64,000 nt of DNA from Ancylobacter gelatini (GCF_022601675.1 NZ_JAKVIL010000005.1:62001-126000), one strand, 5' to 3'. Shown: positions 27,438 through 36,508, numbered from the stretch's first letter. Notes: a model not told the origin generated them from the sequence alone. Numbers and translations are program-made.

Positions 27438-27618
27438 GATCCCCAAGCGGATCACGGCCGGCGCAGCGCAATAGCGAGGACTTCTTAGGGTCCCCGCCGG
27501 TCGCCCCCTGGGCGAGACAATAACAAACAGACATTCAACGGGCTCGCGGCAGACGCTCCGTCGACGGACAGCACTCCGTCGACCGGCTCGTTGCGCGGAT
27601 TTTTCGGAGACAAACGTG

Positions 27619-28119
27619 ATGGAACAGGCTCACCACGGAGCCGAAACGGGACCCAAGCAGCGCTCAGTGGAAATGGGCACTGCGCTGTTGACCCTGCTCT
27701 TCGGCCTTATCGTCGTTTATGGAAGCGTCATCGTCGGCTTTGGATGGAGTTCGGACGGCCCGCAGGCCGGCTTCTTCCCCTTCTATGTCGGCCTCATCAT
27801 CTGCGGCTGCAGCATCATCAACTTCGTGCAGGGCGTTCGCGAGAACCCCGAGCCGCTGTTCGCCGAGTACGGCCAGCTCCGTCAGGTGCTGAAGGTCCTG
27901 ATCCCGGCCTGCATCTATGTGGCGCTGGTGCCGTTCCTCGGCATCTACCTGCCGTCGGTGCTGCTGATCGTGCTCTTCATGATCTGGCTGGGCCATTACG
28001 GCTGGCCGCTGTCGCTGGCCGTCGCCTTTGGCGTCCCGGCCTTCTTCTACATCACGCTTGAGCGCTGGTTCCTGATTCCGCTCCCGAAGGGGCCGATCGA
28101 GGCCATGCTCGGACTCTGA
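27619..28119 (+). CDS. tctB: Tripartite tricarboxylate transporter small membrane subunit
   Basis: This 166-residue protein has four hydrophobic helices (starting near residues 20, 52, 90 and 115-140), with the second passing through GFFPFYVGLIICGCSIINF, as in the TctB family. It partners TctA in the membrane. A GTG at 27616 and the ATG at 27619 both fit the GGAGA at 27606-27610; the ATG is chosen. Confidence 0.88.
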   Translation: MEQAHHGAETGPKQRSVEMGTALLTLLFGLIVVYGSVIVGFGWSSDGPQAGFFPFYVGLIICGCSIINFVQGVRENPEPLFAEYGQLRQVLKVLIPACIYVALVPFLGIYLPSVLLIVLFMIWLGHYGWPLSLAVAFGVPAFFYITLERWFLIPLPKGPIEAMLGL

Positions 28120-28160
28120 TCAGGCTCGCACAAGAAGGCCTCCCAAGGGGATAAGCGCCC

Positions 28161-29678
28161 ATGAATATGATTGCTGAGAATTTCACCCTCCTCTACCACG
28201 GCTTCGGCATCGCCTCCGATCCGTTCAACATCCTTCTGATGGCCATCGGCATCCTGCTGGGCGTCATCATCGGCGTGCTGCCGGGCCTCGGCGGCGCCAA
28301 CGGCGTCGCCATCCTGCTGCCGCTCACCTTCTCCATGTCGCCGACCTCGGCGATCATCCTCCTGACCTGCATCTACTGGGGCGCGCTGTTCGGCGGCGCC
28401 ATCACCTCGGTGCTGTTCAACATCCCGGGCGAGCCGTGGTCGGTGGCCACGACCTTCGACGGCCATCCCATGGCGCGGTCGGGACGCGCGGGCGAAGCCC
28501 TGACGGCGGCGTTCACCTCGTCCTTCGTCGGCGCGTTCTTCGCGATCGTCATGATCACGCTGATCGCCCCGCTGGTCGCCCAGTTCGCGCTGCAATTCGG
28601 TCCAGCCGAGAAGTTCGCGGTGTACTTCCTCGCCTTCGCCTCCTTCGTGGGCATGAGCAAGGAACCGCCGGCCAAGACCGTTGTCTCCATGATGATCGGC
28701 TTTGCGCTCGCCGCGGTCGGCCTCGACATGGTGACCGGCCAGCTGCGCCTGACCTTCGGCGTCACCGAACTGCTCAACGGCTTCGACTTCCTCATCGCGG
28801 TCATCGGTCTGTTCGGCATCGGCGAGATCCTGCTCACGATGGAAGAAGGCCTGGAGTTCCGCGGCAAGGCGGCGAAGATCGACCCGAAGGTGGTGTGGAA
28901 GACCTGGAAGACGCTGCCGCGCTACTGGATGACGTCGCTGCGCTCCTGCATCATCGGCTGCTGGATGGGCATCACCCCCGCCGGCGCGACCCCTGCCTCG
29001 TTCATGGCCTACGGCATTGCCAAGCGCGTGTCGAAGAACGGCAAGAACTTCGGCAATGGCGAGATCGAGGGCGTCGTCGCCCCCGAGACCGCCGCCCACG
29101 CCGCCGGCACCGCCGCCATGCTCCCCATGCTGGCGCTCGGCGTCCCCGGTTCGCCGACCGCCGCGGTTCTGCTCGGCGGCCTGCTGATCTGGGGTCTTCA
29201 GCCCGGCCCGATGCTGTTCGTCGAACAGGGCGAGTTCGTGTGGGGCCTCATCGCCTCCATGTATCTCGGCAACATCGTCGGCCTCATCCTGGTGCTGACC
29301 ACGGTTCCGCTGTTCGCCTCGATCCTGCGCATCCCCTTCTCGATCATCGCCCCGGTGATCCTGGTGATCTGTGCGATCGGCGCCTACACCGTGAACAACA
29401 ACGTGTTCGACGTGCTGATGATGATGGTGTTCGGTGTCCTCGGCTACCTGCTGAAGAAGACCAACTACCCGCTCGCCCCGCTGGTGCTGGCCATCGTGCT
29501 CGGCGATAGCGCCGAGGAAGCCTTCCGCCAGTCCCTGCTTGGCTCGGGTGGCTCGCTCTCGGTGTTCTGGTCGAACGGCCTGGTGTCTTCGATCATGGGC
29601 CTCGGCGTCATCGCCGCCATCTGGCCGCTGATCGGCATGGCGCTCAACAAGCTGAAGGCCTCGCCCCAGCCGGCCTGA
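28161..29678 (+). CDS. tctA: Tripartite tricarboxylate transporter large membrane subunit
   Basis: This 505-residue protein has about twelve hydrophobic segments and the TctA hallmarks: GVLPGLGGANGVAILLPLTF, GALFGGAITSVLFNIPGE followed by the conserved DGHPMA, and a second half-repeat with GVVAPETAAHAAGTAAMLP and LGVPGSPTAAVLLGGL. It forms the ion-coupled transport channel used with TctB and TctC. The ATG at 28161 follows AAGGGGA. Confidence 0.95.
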   Translation: MNMIAENFTLLYHGFGIASDPFNILLMAIGILLGVIIGVLPGLGGANGVAILLPLTFSMSPTSAIILLTCIYWGALFGGAITSVLFNIPGEPWSVATTFDGHPMARSGRAGEALTAAFTSSFVGAFFAIVMITLIAPLVAQFALQFGPAEKFAVYFLAFASFVGMSKEPPAKTVVSMMIGFALAAVGLDMVTGQLRLTFGVTELLNGFDFLIAVIGLFGIGEILLTMEEGLEFRGKAAKIDPKVVWKTWKTLPRYWMTSLRSCIIGCWMGITPAGATPASFMAYGIAKRVSKNGKNFGNGEIEGVVAPETAAHAAGTAAMLPMLALGVPGSPTAAVLLGGLLIWGLQPGPMLFVEQGEFVWGLIASMYLGNIVGLILVLTTVPLFASILRIPFSIIAPVILVICAIGAYTVNNNVFDVLMMMVFGVLGYLLKKTNYPLAPLVLAIVLGDSAEEAFRQSLLGSGGSLSVFWSNGLVSSIMGLGVIAAIWPLIGMALNKLKASPQPA

Positions 29679-29698
29679 TCGCCACTGACGTGAAATGG

Positions 29699-29729
29699 GC
29701 CCGCCGCGTCCCCCGACGCGGCGGGCTTT
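29699..29729 (+). terminator. Rho-independent terminator of tctCBA
   Basis: A 12-bp perfect stem (GCCCGCCGCGTC at 29699-29710 and its complement at 29715-29726) with loop CCCC and a short TTT sits 20 nt after the tctA stop. It separates the transporter from the regulator gene. Confidence 0.75.
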
Positions 29730-29935
29730 CGAACCGACCGGAGTTGCCGCAAGGGAACTTATGTCGGTGCCCATGCGAAGAGCGGCAATGGCCGCTCCCC
29801 GCCGGCTCCCTCGTTCCCCCCGGAGAGCGGAGATCGGGCACAACGGGCGCCTTCCGCAGCGCAACACGCCCCCAAGAAGGCGGCGCGCAGGCGGCAGTCG
29901 TCACCGCACGGGACGGGGAACGGGAGGCAACGCCA

Positions 29936-29986
29936 ATGACCCAGACTTCAGCTTCGACGTCCACTCTCGGGACGCGGGCATCATGA
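29936..29986 (+). CDS. Short Ser/Thr-rich leader ORF coupled to the GntR gene
   Basis: GGAGG (29923-29927) precedes an ATG at 29936 that opens a 16-codon frame ending TGA at 29984-29986. The TGA overlaps the ATG of the GntR gene (29983-29985) as ATGA. The peptide is almost all Ser, Thr, Ala, Leu and Gly. The regulator itself has no strong ribosome site, so this frame may serve translational coupling. Real translation is unproven. The remaining ~200 nt upstream (29730-29935) show no other gene. Confidence 0.4.
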   Translation: MTQTSASTSTLGTRAS

Positions 29987-30708
29987 TGAGCTTCGAGCCC
30001 ACTACACGCCGCATCGGCAGCGGCGCCGCCAAGCTCTCCGTGGCCCCGCTCGAGGACACCTCGACCTTCAAGAACCGCGCCTACAGCGCGCTCAAGGAGG
30101 TCATCGTATCGCTCAACATCTACGATCAGCCGCATGAGGTGCGGCTGGACGAACGCCAGCTCGCCCAGAGCCTCGGCGTGAGCCGCACCCCGGTCCGCGA
30201 GGCCATGGCGCAGCTCGAACGCGAGGGCTTCGTCCACTCGGTGCCGCGCCGCGGCATCTATGTGGTGCGCAAGACCAAGCGCGAGGTCATCGAGATGATC
30301 CAGGTGTGGGCGGCGCTGGAAAGCCTCGCCGCGCGGCTGATCACGCTCCATGCCTCGAATGAGGAGATCGCGATGCTCCGCCAGATGTTCGCGACCTTCG
30401 AGGACGGCGCGCCCCACGCCAAGCTCGACGAATATTCCGAAGTGAACATCCAGTTCCACCAGGCCATCATCGCGATGGGCGGCAACGGCATCCTCGAAAA
30501 CCTCGCCGAGAACCTGTTCACGCATATGCGCATGATCCGTCGCAAGACGATCGGCGAGGAGAACCGGGCGGACCGCTCGATCCAGGACCATCTGGCCATC
30601 ATCCAGGCGCTGGAGGCCCGGCAGACCGACGCGGCCGAGGTTCTGGTGCGCAACCACGCGCTCGGCCTTGCCGAGCACGTCTCGCGCTACGCCGACTATC
30701 TCGAATAG
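29983..30708 (+). CDS. GntR family (FadR subfamily) transcriptional regulator
   Basis: This ~241-residue regulator has an N-terminal winged HTH (LDERQLAQSLGVSRTPVREA) and a C-terminal FCD ligand domain with the metal-binding pattern around ALESLAARL, NIQFHQAII and DHLAIIQALEA. It is immediately downstream of tctCBA in the same direction but behind a terminator, and most likely controls that transporter in response to its substrate. The start overlaps the stop of a 16-codon leader ORF; a longer open frame to 29695 lacks homology. Confidence 0.9.
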   Translation: MMSFEPTTRRIGSGAAKLSVAPLEDTSTFKNRAYSALKEVIVSLNIYDQPHEVRLDERQLAQSLGVSRTPVREAMAQLEREGFVHSVPRRGIYVVRKTKREVIEMIQVWAALESLAARLITLHASNEEIAMLRQMFATFEDGAPHAKLDEYSEVNIQFHQAIIAMGGNGILENLAENLFTHMRMIRRKTIGEENRADRSIQDHLAIIQALEARQTDAAEVLVRNHALGLAEHVSRYADYLE

Positions 30709-30774
30709 ACCGGACGTGACACCCGCCGGCACAGCCTTGGCCGGAGCTCTCCCCGGCCTGCGACCGACCTCTCC

Positions 30775-30810
30775 CCCGGCGGGTTCCTCGACCCCGCCGG
30801 GCTTTTTTTT
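30775..30810 (+). terminator. Rho-independent terminator after the GntR gene
   Basis: A 9-bp stem (CCCGGCGGG at 30775-30783, CCCGCCGGG at 30793-30801) with a 9-nt loop is followed by eight T residues (30803-30810). This is the clearest terminator in the window. The remaining bases to 31003 hold no recognised gene. Confidence 0.9.
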
Positions 30811-31003
30811 GTGCCGCCGGCGGGCGTGGCGGGCCGGCATGTGTGGCCCCGCTGCACCGACCTCGCCCCATGCGCGCGAGCGGCACGCGCAAGCGTTGCG
30901 CCGCCCGGTCTCTTCGGTTACCCACGAGACAGGGCCGGTGCGCACCTAGCGCCATCCCTCCCCCGTTCGCCCCGTCGTCTTGCCGCTGGAGAATCGCGCC
31001 GGC

Positions 31004-31474
31004 ATGCTGCGCAGTTTGACCGACTTCATCGCCGAGATTGCCGGCGGCGGCCGCGAGACCGCCTTCGCCGAGAATGACTACCGGCTCGCGGCGGCCGCCC
31101 TGCTGGTCCATGTGGTGACCATTGACGGGGTGATCGGCTCCGACGAGATGGCCAAGCTCCGCCGCCTGCTGAGCTACCGTTTCAGCCTCTCGGAGGACGA
31201 CGCGGAAACCCTGCTGGAAGCCGCCATCGCCCGCGACGCCGAGGCGGTCGACCTCTATGCCTTCACCAGCGTGCTGAACCGCGCGCTGGACGAGGAGGGC
31301 CGCAAGCGTATCGTCGAGATGATGTTCGAGGTCGCCTATGCCGATGGCGGGCTGACCGAGTTCGAGGACAATCTGGTCTGGCGCGCCGCCGAACTGCTCA
31401 ACATCACCTCGCGCGACCGGGTGCAGATCCGCAAGAACGTCCGCGACGCCTCCGAGAACGGCGGGGCGGAGTAG
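31004..31474 (+). CDS. TerB-like (tellurite resistance/co-chaperone type) cytoplasmic protein
   Basis: This 156-residue all-helical protein has the TerB domain pattern: acidic loops in VVTIDGVIGSDEMAKL and FEVAYADGGLTEFEDNLVWR, which carry the Asp/Glu metal-binding positions. TerB-like proteins occur alone in many alphaproteobacteria, and a tellurite role cannot be assumed. The ATG at 31004 is chosen over a TTG at 30980 that has a closer purine-rich site. It has its own transcription unit between a terminator and a small membrane protein gene. Confidence 0.82.
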   Translation: MLRSLTDFIAEIAGGGRETAFAENDYRLAAAALLVHVVTIDGVIGSDEMAKLRRLLSYRFSLSEDDAETLLEAAIARDAEAVDLYAFTSVLNRALDEEGRKRIVEMMFEVAYADGGLTEFEDNLVWRAAELLNITSRDRVQIRKNVRDASENGGAE

Positions 31475-31561
31475 CGCCGGCTGCCGGCGCCGGGCCGGCC
31501 GGATGACGGATTTGGGGACGCCCACCGCGCCAGAGCGCGCTGCCGGGCGGCCGCCGGGCGA

Positions 31562-31586
31562 TGAACTTTCGCGCGCGACGCGCGTT
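31562..31586 (+). promoter_or_regulatory. Possible EcfG-type stress promoter
   Basis: TGAAC (31562-31566), 16 nt, CGTT (31583-31586), about 55 nt before the ATG of the small membrane protein. This differs by one base from the EcfG consensus GGAAC-N16/17-CGTT. Pattern-based only. Confidence 0.3.
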
Positions 31587-31640
31587 GAACCCGCTCCAGA
31601 ACAGAGGCCGGCGCCGCCGGCTTTGCAGAGCGAGGTCACG

Positions 31641-31967
31641 ATGGACAGGAACCGCATCACCGGCACCGCCCGGCAGATGGGCAGCCGCCTCAAGAGCGTT
31701 GCCAGCCACGCCGGAAACGACGCAGCCACCCGCGCCGAGAGCGCCTATGACGACGCGCTGGAAGCCGGCGTGCGGGTGCTGGAGCAGGCGCGCGGGCGCG
31801 CGCTGCATCTGGCGGACGACACGCTCGACAGCGGCCAGCGGCTCTACGGCCACGGCATGCGCGCGCTGACGCGTCAGGCTAGCGCGCATCCGGTGGCGCT
31901 GATCGTGGCGGCGGGCGTCGCCGGAGCCGCCCTCGCGCTGCTGTTCGCCGCGCCGCGCCGCCGCTGA
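31641..31967 (+). CDS. Small ElaB/DUF883-like protein with a C-terminal membrane anchor
   Basis: This 108-residue protein has a mostly helical, charged N-terminal part (RMTGS-like start, then RAESAYDDALEAGVRVLEQARGR broken across helices) and one C-terminal TM helix (PVALIVAAGVAGAALALLF) ending in basic residues. The layout resembles ElaB/YqjD/DUF883 proteins, which are stress-induced, tail-anchored and sometimes ribosome-associated. The ATG at 31641 follows GAGGT. The assignment is by architecture, not by clear sequence identity. Confidence 0.6.
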   Translation: MDRNRITGTARQMGSRLKSVASHAGNDAATRAESAYDDALEAGVRVLEQARGRALHLADDTLDSGQRLYGHGMRALTRQASAHPVALIVAAGVAGAALALLFAAPRRR

Positions 31968-32092
31968 GCGCGGCAAAGGGATGTGGACCCCGGCACGCTT
32001 TGCGGCGCCGGGGTCGGCGGGGTACTTGTGCCGGACGCCCGCCTCGGCTATTGAGCGCCTCACTCTCGGGCGATTGACCATCGCCCTCGCGT

Positions 32093-32182
<90 letters not shown>

Positions 32183-32343
32183 TCGCCCTTTGCCCTCGCG
32201 GGCTTCCCCATGCACGTGGCTTGTAAACGCAAGGGTTTTCGGCAAGTGCCCGTGCACTGCCTTGCATCCTTTTGCGCCCCAAGGGCCGGCAATTCCCGGG
32301 TATAAACCGGGTACGGGATCGGGGTGACCGGGTATCGGGTGAC

Positions 32344-32913
32344 ATGGCGGCTGCGCAGGGACTGAGCCATGCGAAGATTCGCAAGGCGGCAGCGGGCGAG
32401 AGGCCCTACAAGCTGACGGACGCGGGCGGACTTAATCTCCATGTGCTGCGGACCGGCACAAGAATCTGGCGGATGCGCTACGAGATCGCCGGTCGGGAGA
32501 AGCGGCTCACCCTCGACCCCTATCCCGACATGAGCCTTGCCGCCGCACGGGAGGCCGGCGCGGAGGCGCGCAAGCTGCTGCGGCAGGGGTGCGCCGGAGG
32601 CGGCGCGCTTCGAGGCTCCGGCTCGCGAGTGGCATGCGCTCTCCAAGCGCACTGGAGCGACACCCACGCTCAAGACGTGCTGCTCTCGCTGGAGCGCGAC
32701 GTGTTCGCCGCGATCGGCGCGAAGGATGTGCGCGAGATCACGCCGGCGGACGCGCAGGCGGTGCTGCGCGCGATCGAGGCGCGGCCGGCGATCGAGACCG
32801 CCAAGCGGGTGCGCCAGCGGATAAGCGCGGTGTTCGTGTTCGCGATCGGCAGCGGGTTGGCGACGCAGGACCCGGCACCCGTCCTTCCAAGGTCGAACGT
32901 CACCCTGTTCTAA
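32344..32913 (+). pseudogene. Decayed tyrosine recombinase (P4-type integrase), truncated and frameshifted
   Basis: The 189-codon frame begins like the DUF4102 arm-binding domain of P4-type integrases (LTDAGGLNLHVLRTG, then RYEIAGREKRLTLDPYP and LAAAREAGAEARKLL). The middle (about 32589-32655) makes sense only in the +1 frame, where FEAPAREWHALSK matches the family. Homology then returns to the first frame with DVLLSLERDVFAAIGAKDV and ETAKRVRQRISAVFVFAIGSG. So there are two compensating frameshifts. The frame then ends after the core-binding domain, and the catalytic domain with the R-H-R-Y residues is gone. It is a remnant of an element once inserted at the adjacent tRNA-Ser. Confidence 0.85.
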
Positions 32914-33011
32914 CCGGAGTTCCTGCATGCTTCAGCACGTTTGGCTTCGCGCCCGGTTCTGGTCCCCCTTCAGTATGACCAGTACAACGCAGGCGACTGG
33001 CCTCAGCTGCC

Positions 33012-33827
33012 TCAGCGTGGCAGGCCGAATTGCTGACGCAGCGCCTTGTCGAACAGCCGCGCCGGCATCAAGCGGCGCAGCAGGCTGACCTGTTTCGCCA
33101 CGTTGCCGACCGGGTAACGCAGTCTGTGGCGGGATGTGGTGGCCGCCCGCAACACTGCTTCCGCTACCTCTTCCGGCGTGACCGCCTTCGGCAGCGACTT
33201 CCCGATGAAGTCATGCACCCAGGCGCGGCCGCCATCATATTCCTGCTTCTTGGCGTCGGGCTCCAGCGCGCTCTGGTCGAAATTGCCGGTCACCGTTCCG
33301 GGCTCGATCAGGGCGACGCGGACATTGAAGGCGCGGACCTCGTGATCGAGCGACTCGGAATATCCCTCAACGGCGAACTTGCTTCCGGCATAATGGGCCG
33401 AATACGGCGCGGGGATGAACCCGAGCGCGCTGCTGAGATTGATGATGCGGCCCTGCCCGCGGTCCCGCATCGACGGCAACACCGCATTGATGACCCGGAC
33501 AACGCCGAACAGATTGACATCGTAGAGGCGCTGAACCTGCGCGGTCGAGGATTCCTCGGCGCCCCCGAACATGCCGACGCCGGCATTGTTGACGAGAACA
33601 TCGATGCGCCCCGTGCGTGCGAGCACCTGCGACACGAGGGTGGCGACGGAATCGTCATCCGTCACGTCGCAAGCCAGCATGGTGACCTGGCTCGAGGCGG
33701 TTCCGCCCGGTTTGCGGCTCGTGCCGAAGACGGTGAAGCCGGCCCGCGCCAGGGCTTCGGCGCTCGCACGGCCGATGCCGGACGACGCCCCTGTCACAAG
33801 AGCGGTTTTCGGAGAGTGTGAGGACAT
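33012..33827 (-). CDS. SDR family oxidoreductase
   Basis: This 271-residue classical short-chain dehydrogenase has TGASSGIG for the cofactor, NNAG, LSSALG (catalytic Ser) and YAGSKFA (Tyr/Lys), with a C-terminal extension. The ATG at 33827 is chosen, and the open frame to 33944 has no homology. It belongs to a minus-strand trio of oxidoreductases (SDR, MDR, SDR) likely under the divergent TetR regulator. Substrate unknown. Confidence 0.85.
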   Translation of the reverse strand: MSSHSPKTALVTGASSGIGRASAEALARAGFTVFGTSRKPGGTASSQVTMLACDVTDDDSVATLVSQVLARTGRIDVLVNNAGVGMFGGAEESSTAQVQRLYDVNLFGVVRVINAVLPSMRDRGQGRIINLSSALGFIPAPYSAHYAGSKFAVEGYSESLDHEVRAFNVRVALIEPGTVTGNFDQSALEPDAKKQEYDGGRAWVHDFIGKSLPKAVTPEEVAEAVLRAATTSRHRLRYPVGNVAKQVSLLRRLMPARLFDKALRQQFGLPR

Positions 33828-33940
33828 AGCTGCTGATCCGATTTGCCGAACGAGGGAACGGGTCCGCCATCGCGGCCCAAATAGTTGCCGCCGGCCGGCG
33901 CCGCGGGGCCGGCCATGCGTCAGGGTTTGAGATGCCGCCG

Positions 33941-34942
33941 TCACTTCAGCCGGACGACGACCTTGCCTTTGGACCGTCCCGTGTCGAGATAGGCCAAGGC
34001 CTCGTTGGTGGCTTTGAACGGGAAGACCCGGTCCATGATCGGGCGAATGGCACCGGCCTCGATCAGCGCCGTGATCTGGCTCAACTGCCCGCCATCCGCC
34101 CGCATGAACAGGAAGGAATAGGCGAGCCCCCGGCCTTTCGCCTTCCGGCGAATGCCGAAGCTGAGAAGGCGCATGAGCTGCCGCAGTCCCCAGTTCAGCC
34201 CCTTCTGTCGGGCGAAATCGGCGTCCGGCGGGCCGGAGATGGAGATCAGCTTCCCGCCGGGCTTCAGCACGCGCAGGGACTTCTGAAGCGTGTCGCCGCC
34301 GAGGCTGTTCAGGACGACATCGTAACCCGACAGGACTTTCTCGAAGTCCTGCGTCTTGTAGTCGATCACCACATCGGCGCCGAGGCTTCGGACCAGATCG
34401 ACATTGGCGGTGCTGGTGGTCGTCGCGACAGTCGCGCCGAGATGCTTGGCCAGCTGGATGGCAAATGTGCCGACACCGCCGGAGCCTGCATGGATCAGGA
34501 TCTTCTGCCCCTTGCGCAGACCGGCGCGCTCCACCAGCGCCTGCCAGGCGGTGAGCCCGACCAGGGGAATGGACGCCGCCTCCTCCATGGTCAGGTTCTT
34601 CGGCTTCAGCGCGAGATCGGCCTCATGGACGGCAATCCGCTCCGCGAGGGTTCCGACCCGGCCATCGCGCGGACGGGCATAGACCTCGTCGCCCACCTCG
34701 AAACGGCGAACCCTCGAGCCGACCCGCGCGACCACGCCGGCCATGTCATGTCCCAGCACGAAGGGCGGGCGATAGGGAAGGAGCGGCTTGAAGGCACCAT
34801 CGCGGATCTTGGAATCCAGAGGGTTCAGGCCGGCGGCATGAATGTCGACCAGGACATCTTCATCCCCCAATTCCGGCTCCGGCCTATCGCCAAAGCGCAG
34901 GGCGCCGCTCTTCTTGTATTTGTCGAGGATGAAGGCCTTCAT
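33941..34942 (-). CDS. Zinc-independent MDR family NADPH:quinone-type oxidoreductase
   Basis: This 333-residue medium-chain dehydrogenase/reductase has the GroES-like half with GHDMAGVVARVG and a Rossmann half with the motif AGSGGVGTFAIQLAK. The catalytic zinc ligands of alcohol dehydrogenases are not evident, which puts it near quinone oxidoreductase/enoyl reductase-like proteins that reduce enones or quinones. The ATG at 34942 opens MKAFILDKYKK. It lies between two SDR genes on the same strand. Confidence 0.85.
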   Translation of the reverse strand: MKAFILDKYKKSGALRFGDRPEPELGDEDVLVDIHAAGLNPLDSKIRDGAFKPLLPYRPPFVLGHDMAGVVARVGSRVRRFEVGDEVYARPRDGRVGTLAERIAVHEADLALKPKNLTMEEAASIPLVGLTAWQALVERAGLRKGQKILIHAGSGGVGTFAIQLAKHLGATVATTTSTANVDLVRSLGADVVIDYKTQDFEKVLSGYDVVLNSLGGDTLQKSLRVLKPGGKLISISGPPDADFARQKGLNWGLRQLMRLLSFGIRRKAKGRGLAYSFLFMRADGGQLSQITALIEAGAIRPIMDRVFPFKATNEALAYLDTGRSKGKVVVRLK

Positions 34943-35033
34943 TTTGGTGTTCTTTCTGGTTTCCTGCGGATGGCGCGCCGCCGGTCGAAGGGCGGGACTG
35001 TTGCCGGCGAACCGGGCCGCGGCGGGCAAAGGC

Positions 35034-35822
35034 TCAGTCGGCCGTCCGGTAGCGCGCGGCGGCATGTTCCTGGCGGGTGTTCGGCAGCATGGCCTGACGC
35101 GCAGCCTGGAAGGCGTTCCACTGCTCCACATCGGGCAGCGGCGGGATGGTAACGGCCTCGCGGCGGTCGAAGCCGGTCATGGCCGCGTCAACGAGTTCGT
35201 CGACGCTCATCACCCCCGACATGGCGTTGACGTCCGCCCCGGCGTGGCCCCAGATTTCGGTGCGTGTGGCGGCGGGAAGCACCGCCTGGACATAGACACC
35301 CTTCGGGCCAAGCTCGAGGCTGAGCCCCTGCGACAGGAACAGCGCGAAAGCCTTGGTGGCGCCATAGACCGTCATGGCGAATTCCGGCGCCAGCCCGACC
35401 ACCGAGCCGATGTTGACGATAGCGCCCGCGCCGGCCTGTGCCAGCCGCGGCGCGATGGCACTGGCCAGCCGCAGGACGGCGGTGGTGTTGAGGGCGAGCA
35501 GCCGCGCCACATCCTCGGTGCTCTGCTCGATGAAGCTGCCGCCAATGGCGGTGCCGGCATTGTTGATGAGGATACCGATGCGTGCGTCCTCGCGCAGCCG
35601 GGTCTCGACGGCAGCGAGGTCGGCGGGCTGCGTGAGATCCGCCACGATGATGTCGATCGCCACGCCGGTCTCGTCGCGCAGGCGCGCCGCTAACGCCTCC
35701 ATTCGCGCCGTGTTGCGGGCAACCAGCACCAGATCATGCCCACGGCGGGCGAAACGCTCGGCATAAGCCACGCCGATGCCGGTCGAGGCGCCGGTGATAA
35801 GAACGGAGGGTTGTGCGGCCAT
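35034..35822 (-). CDS. SDR family oxidoreductase divergent from a TetR regulator
   Basis: This 262-residue SDR has ITGASTGIG, NNAG, NIGSVVG and YGATKAF (Tyr-x-x-x-Lys). The ATG at 35822 has GAGAGAG upstream. Its 5' region is shared with the divergent tetR-like gene and contains two repeated operator-like sequences, so it is the likely direct target of that regulator. The substrate is not known. Confidence 0.85.
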   Translation of the reverse strand: MAAQPSVLITGASTGIGVAYAERFARRGHDLVLVARNTARMEALAARLRDETGVAIDIIVADLTQPADLAAVETRLREDARIGILINNAGTAIGGSFIEQSTEDVARLLALNTTAVLRLASAIAPRLAQAGAGAIVNIGSVVGLAPEFAMTVYGATKAFALFLSQGLSLELGPKGVYVQAVLPAATRTEIWGHAGADVNAMSGVMSVDELVDAAMTGFDRREAVTIPPLPDVEQWNAFQAARQAMLPNTRQEHAAARYRTAD

Positions 35823-35854
35823 GGGTTGCTCTCTCTTCCATTCGCGCTCATATA

Positions 35855-35898
35855 CATGACGATCATCATGATTAAATCTAAATATGACAATCATCATG
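35855..35898. promoter_or_regulatory. Duplicated operator in the SDR-TetR divergent promoter
   Basis: ATGACGATCATCATG (35856-35870) and ATGACAATCATCATG (35884-35898) are direct repeats 28 bp apart differing at one base. Each is also an imperfect palindrome of the form CATGA...TCATG. The spacer is AT-rich and should hold both promoters. They are the best candidates for binding by the adjacent TetR protein. Confidence 0.65.
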
Positions 35899-35932
35899 TA
35901 CCTGTCAATCATGGGCGCCGGAGGATTCTGAA

Positions 35933-36508
35933 ATGAAGGTCAGCCGCGAGCAGATGGCGGAGAACCGCCGCCGTATCCTCGACGCTGCCAGCTCGCTGTT
36001 TCGCGACAGGGGGTTTGACGCCGTCAGCGTCGCCGAGGTGATGAAAGCCGCCGGGCTCACCCATGGTGGCTTCTATGGGCATTTCAGTTCCAAGGATGAT
36101 CTGGTCGCACAGACGCTGGTCCACGCCCTCGCGGTGGACGCCGGCGGGGACATCGGAATCCGCGCCTATCTCGAGGCCTATCTGTCGCCGCGTCATCGCG
36201 ACAACCCGGCCGCGGGCTGCCCCACGGCGGGCCTTGCCGCCGCCATACGTCACCAGACCCCGGCCGCACGCGAGGCGATGACGGAAGGGTTTCGCACGCA
36301 GATCGCCCGTCTCGAGACGGCGCTCCCGGCGGTGCATCCGGCAGACGGGCGTCAGGCAGCGATTGGAAGCTGGGCGGCGATGGTCGGGGCGGTCATACTC
36401 GCCCGTGCCATCGATGACCCAGCTCTTTCCGACGAAATCTTGGAGCAGACCCGGGCCTGGATCGAGGCGGGGATCGAGGAGGGGATCGAGGAGGGGTCAG
36501 CCCCATAA
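35933..36508 (+). CDS. TetR/AcrR family transcriptional regulator
   Basis: This 191-residue regulator has an N-terminal HTH (AASSLFRDRGFDAVSVAEVM, then GLTHGGFYGHFSSKDDLV), the GGFYGHF form being common in TetR regulators of reductase operons. The C-terminal ligand domain includes NPAAGCPTAGLAAAI, and the protein ends with a duplicated GIEEG motif. It is divergent from the SDR-MDR-SDR genes and probably represses them and itself through the duplicated operator. Confidence 0.88.
   Translation: MKVSREQMAENRRRILDAASSLFRDRGFDAVSVAEVMKAAGLTHGGFYGHFSSKDDLVAQTLVHALAVDAGGDIGIRAYLEAYLSPRHRDNPAAGCPTAGLAAAIRHQTPAAREAMTEGFRTQIARLETALPAVHPADGRQAAIGSWAAMVGAVILARAIDDPALSDEILEQTRAWIEAGIEEGIEEGSAP

Noticed and set aside
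27548-27590. Repeated TCCGTCGAC sequences before tctB as a repeat element
   Set aside because: Two short copies around a SalI-like palindrome only; a weak hairpin is possible but nothing beyond that is supported.
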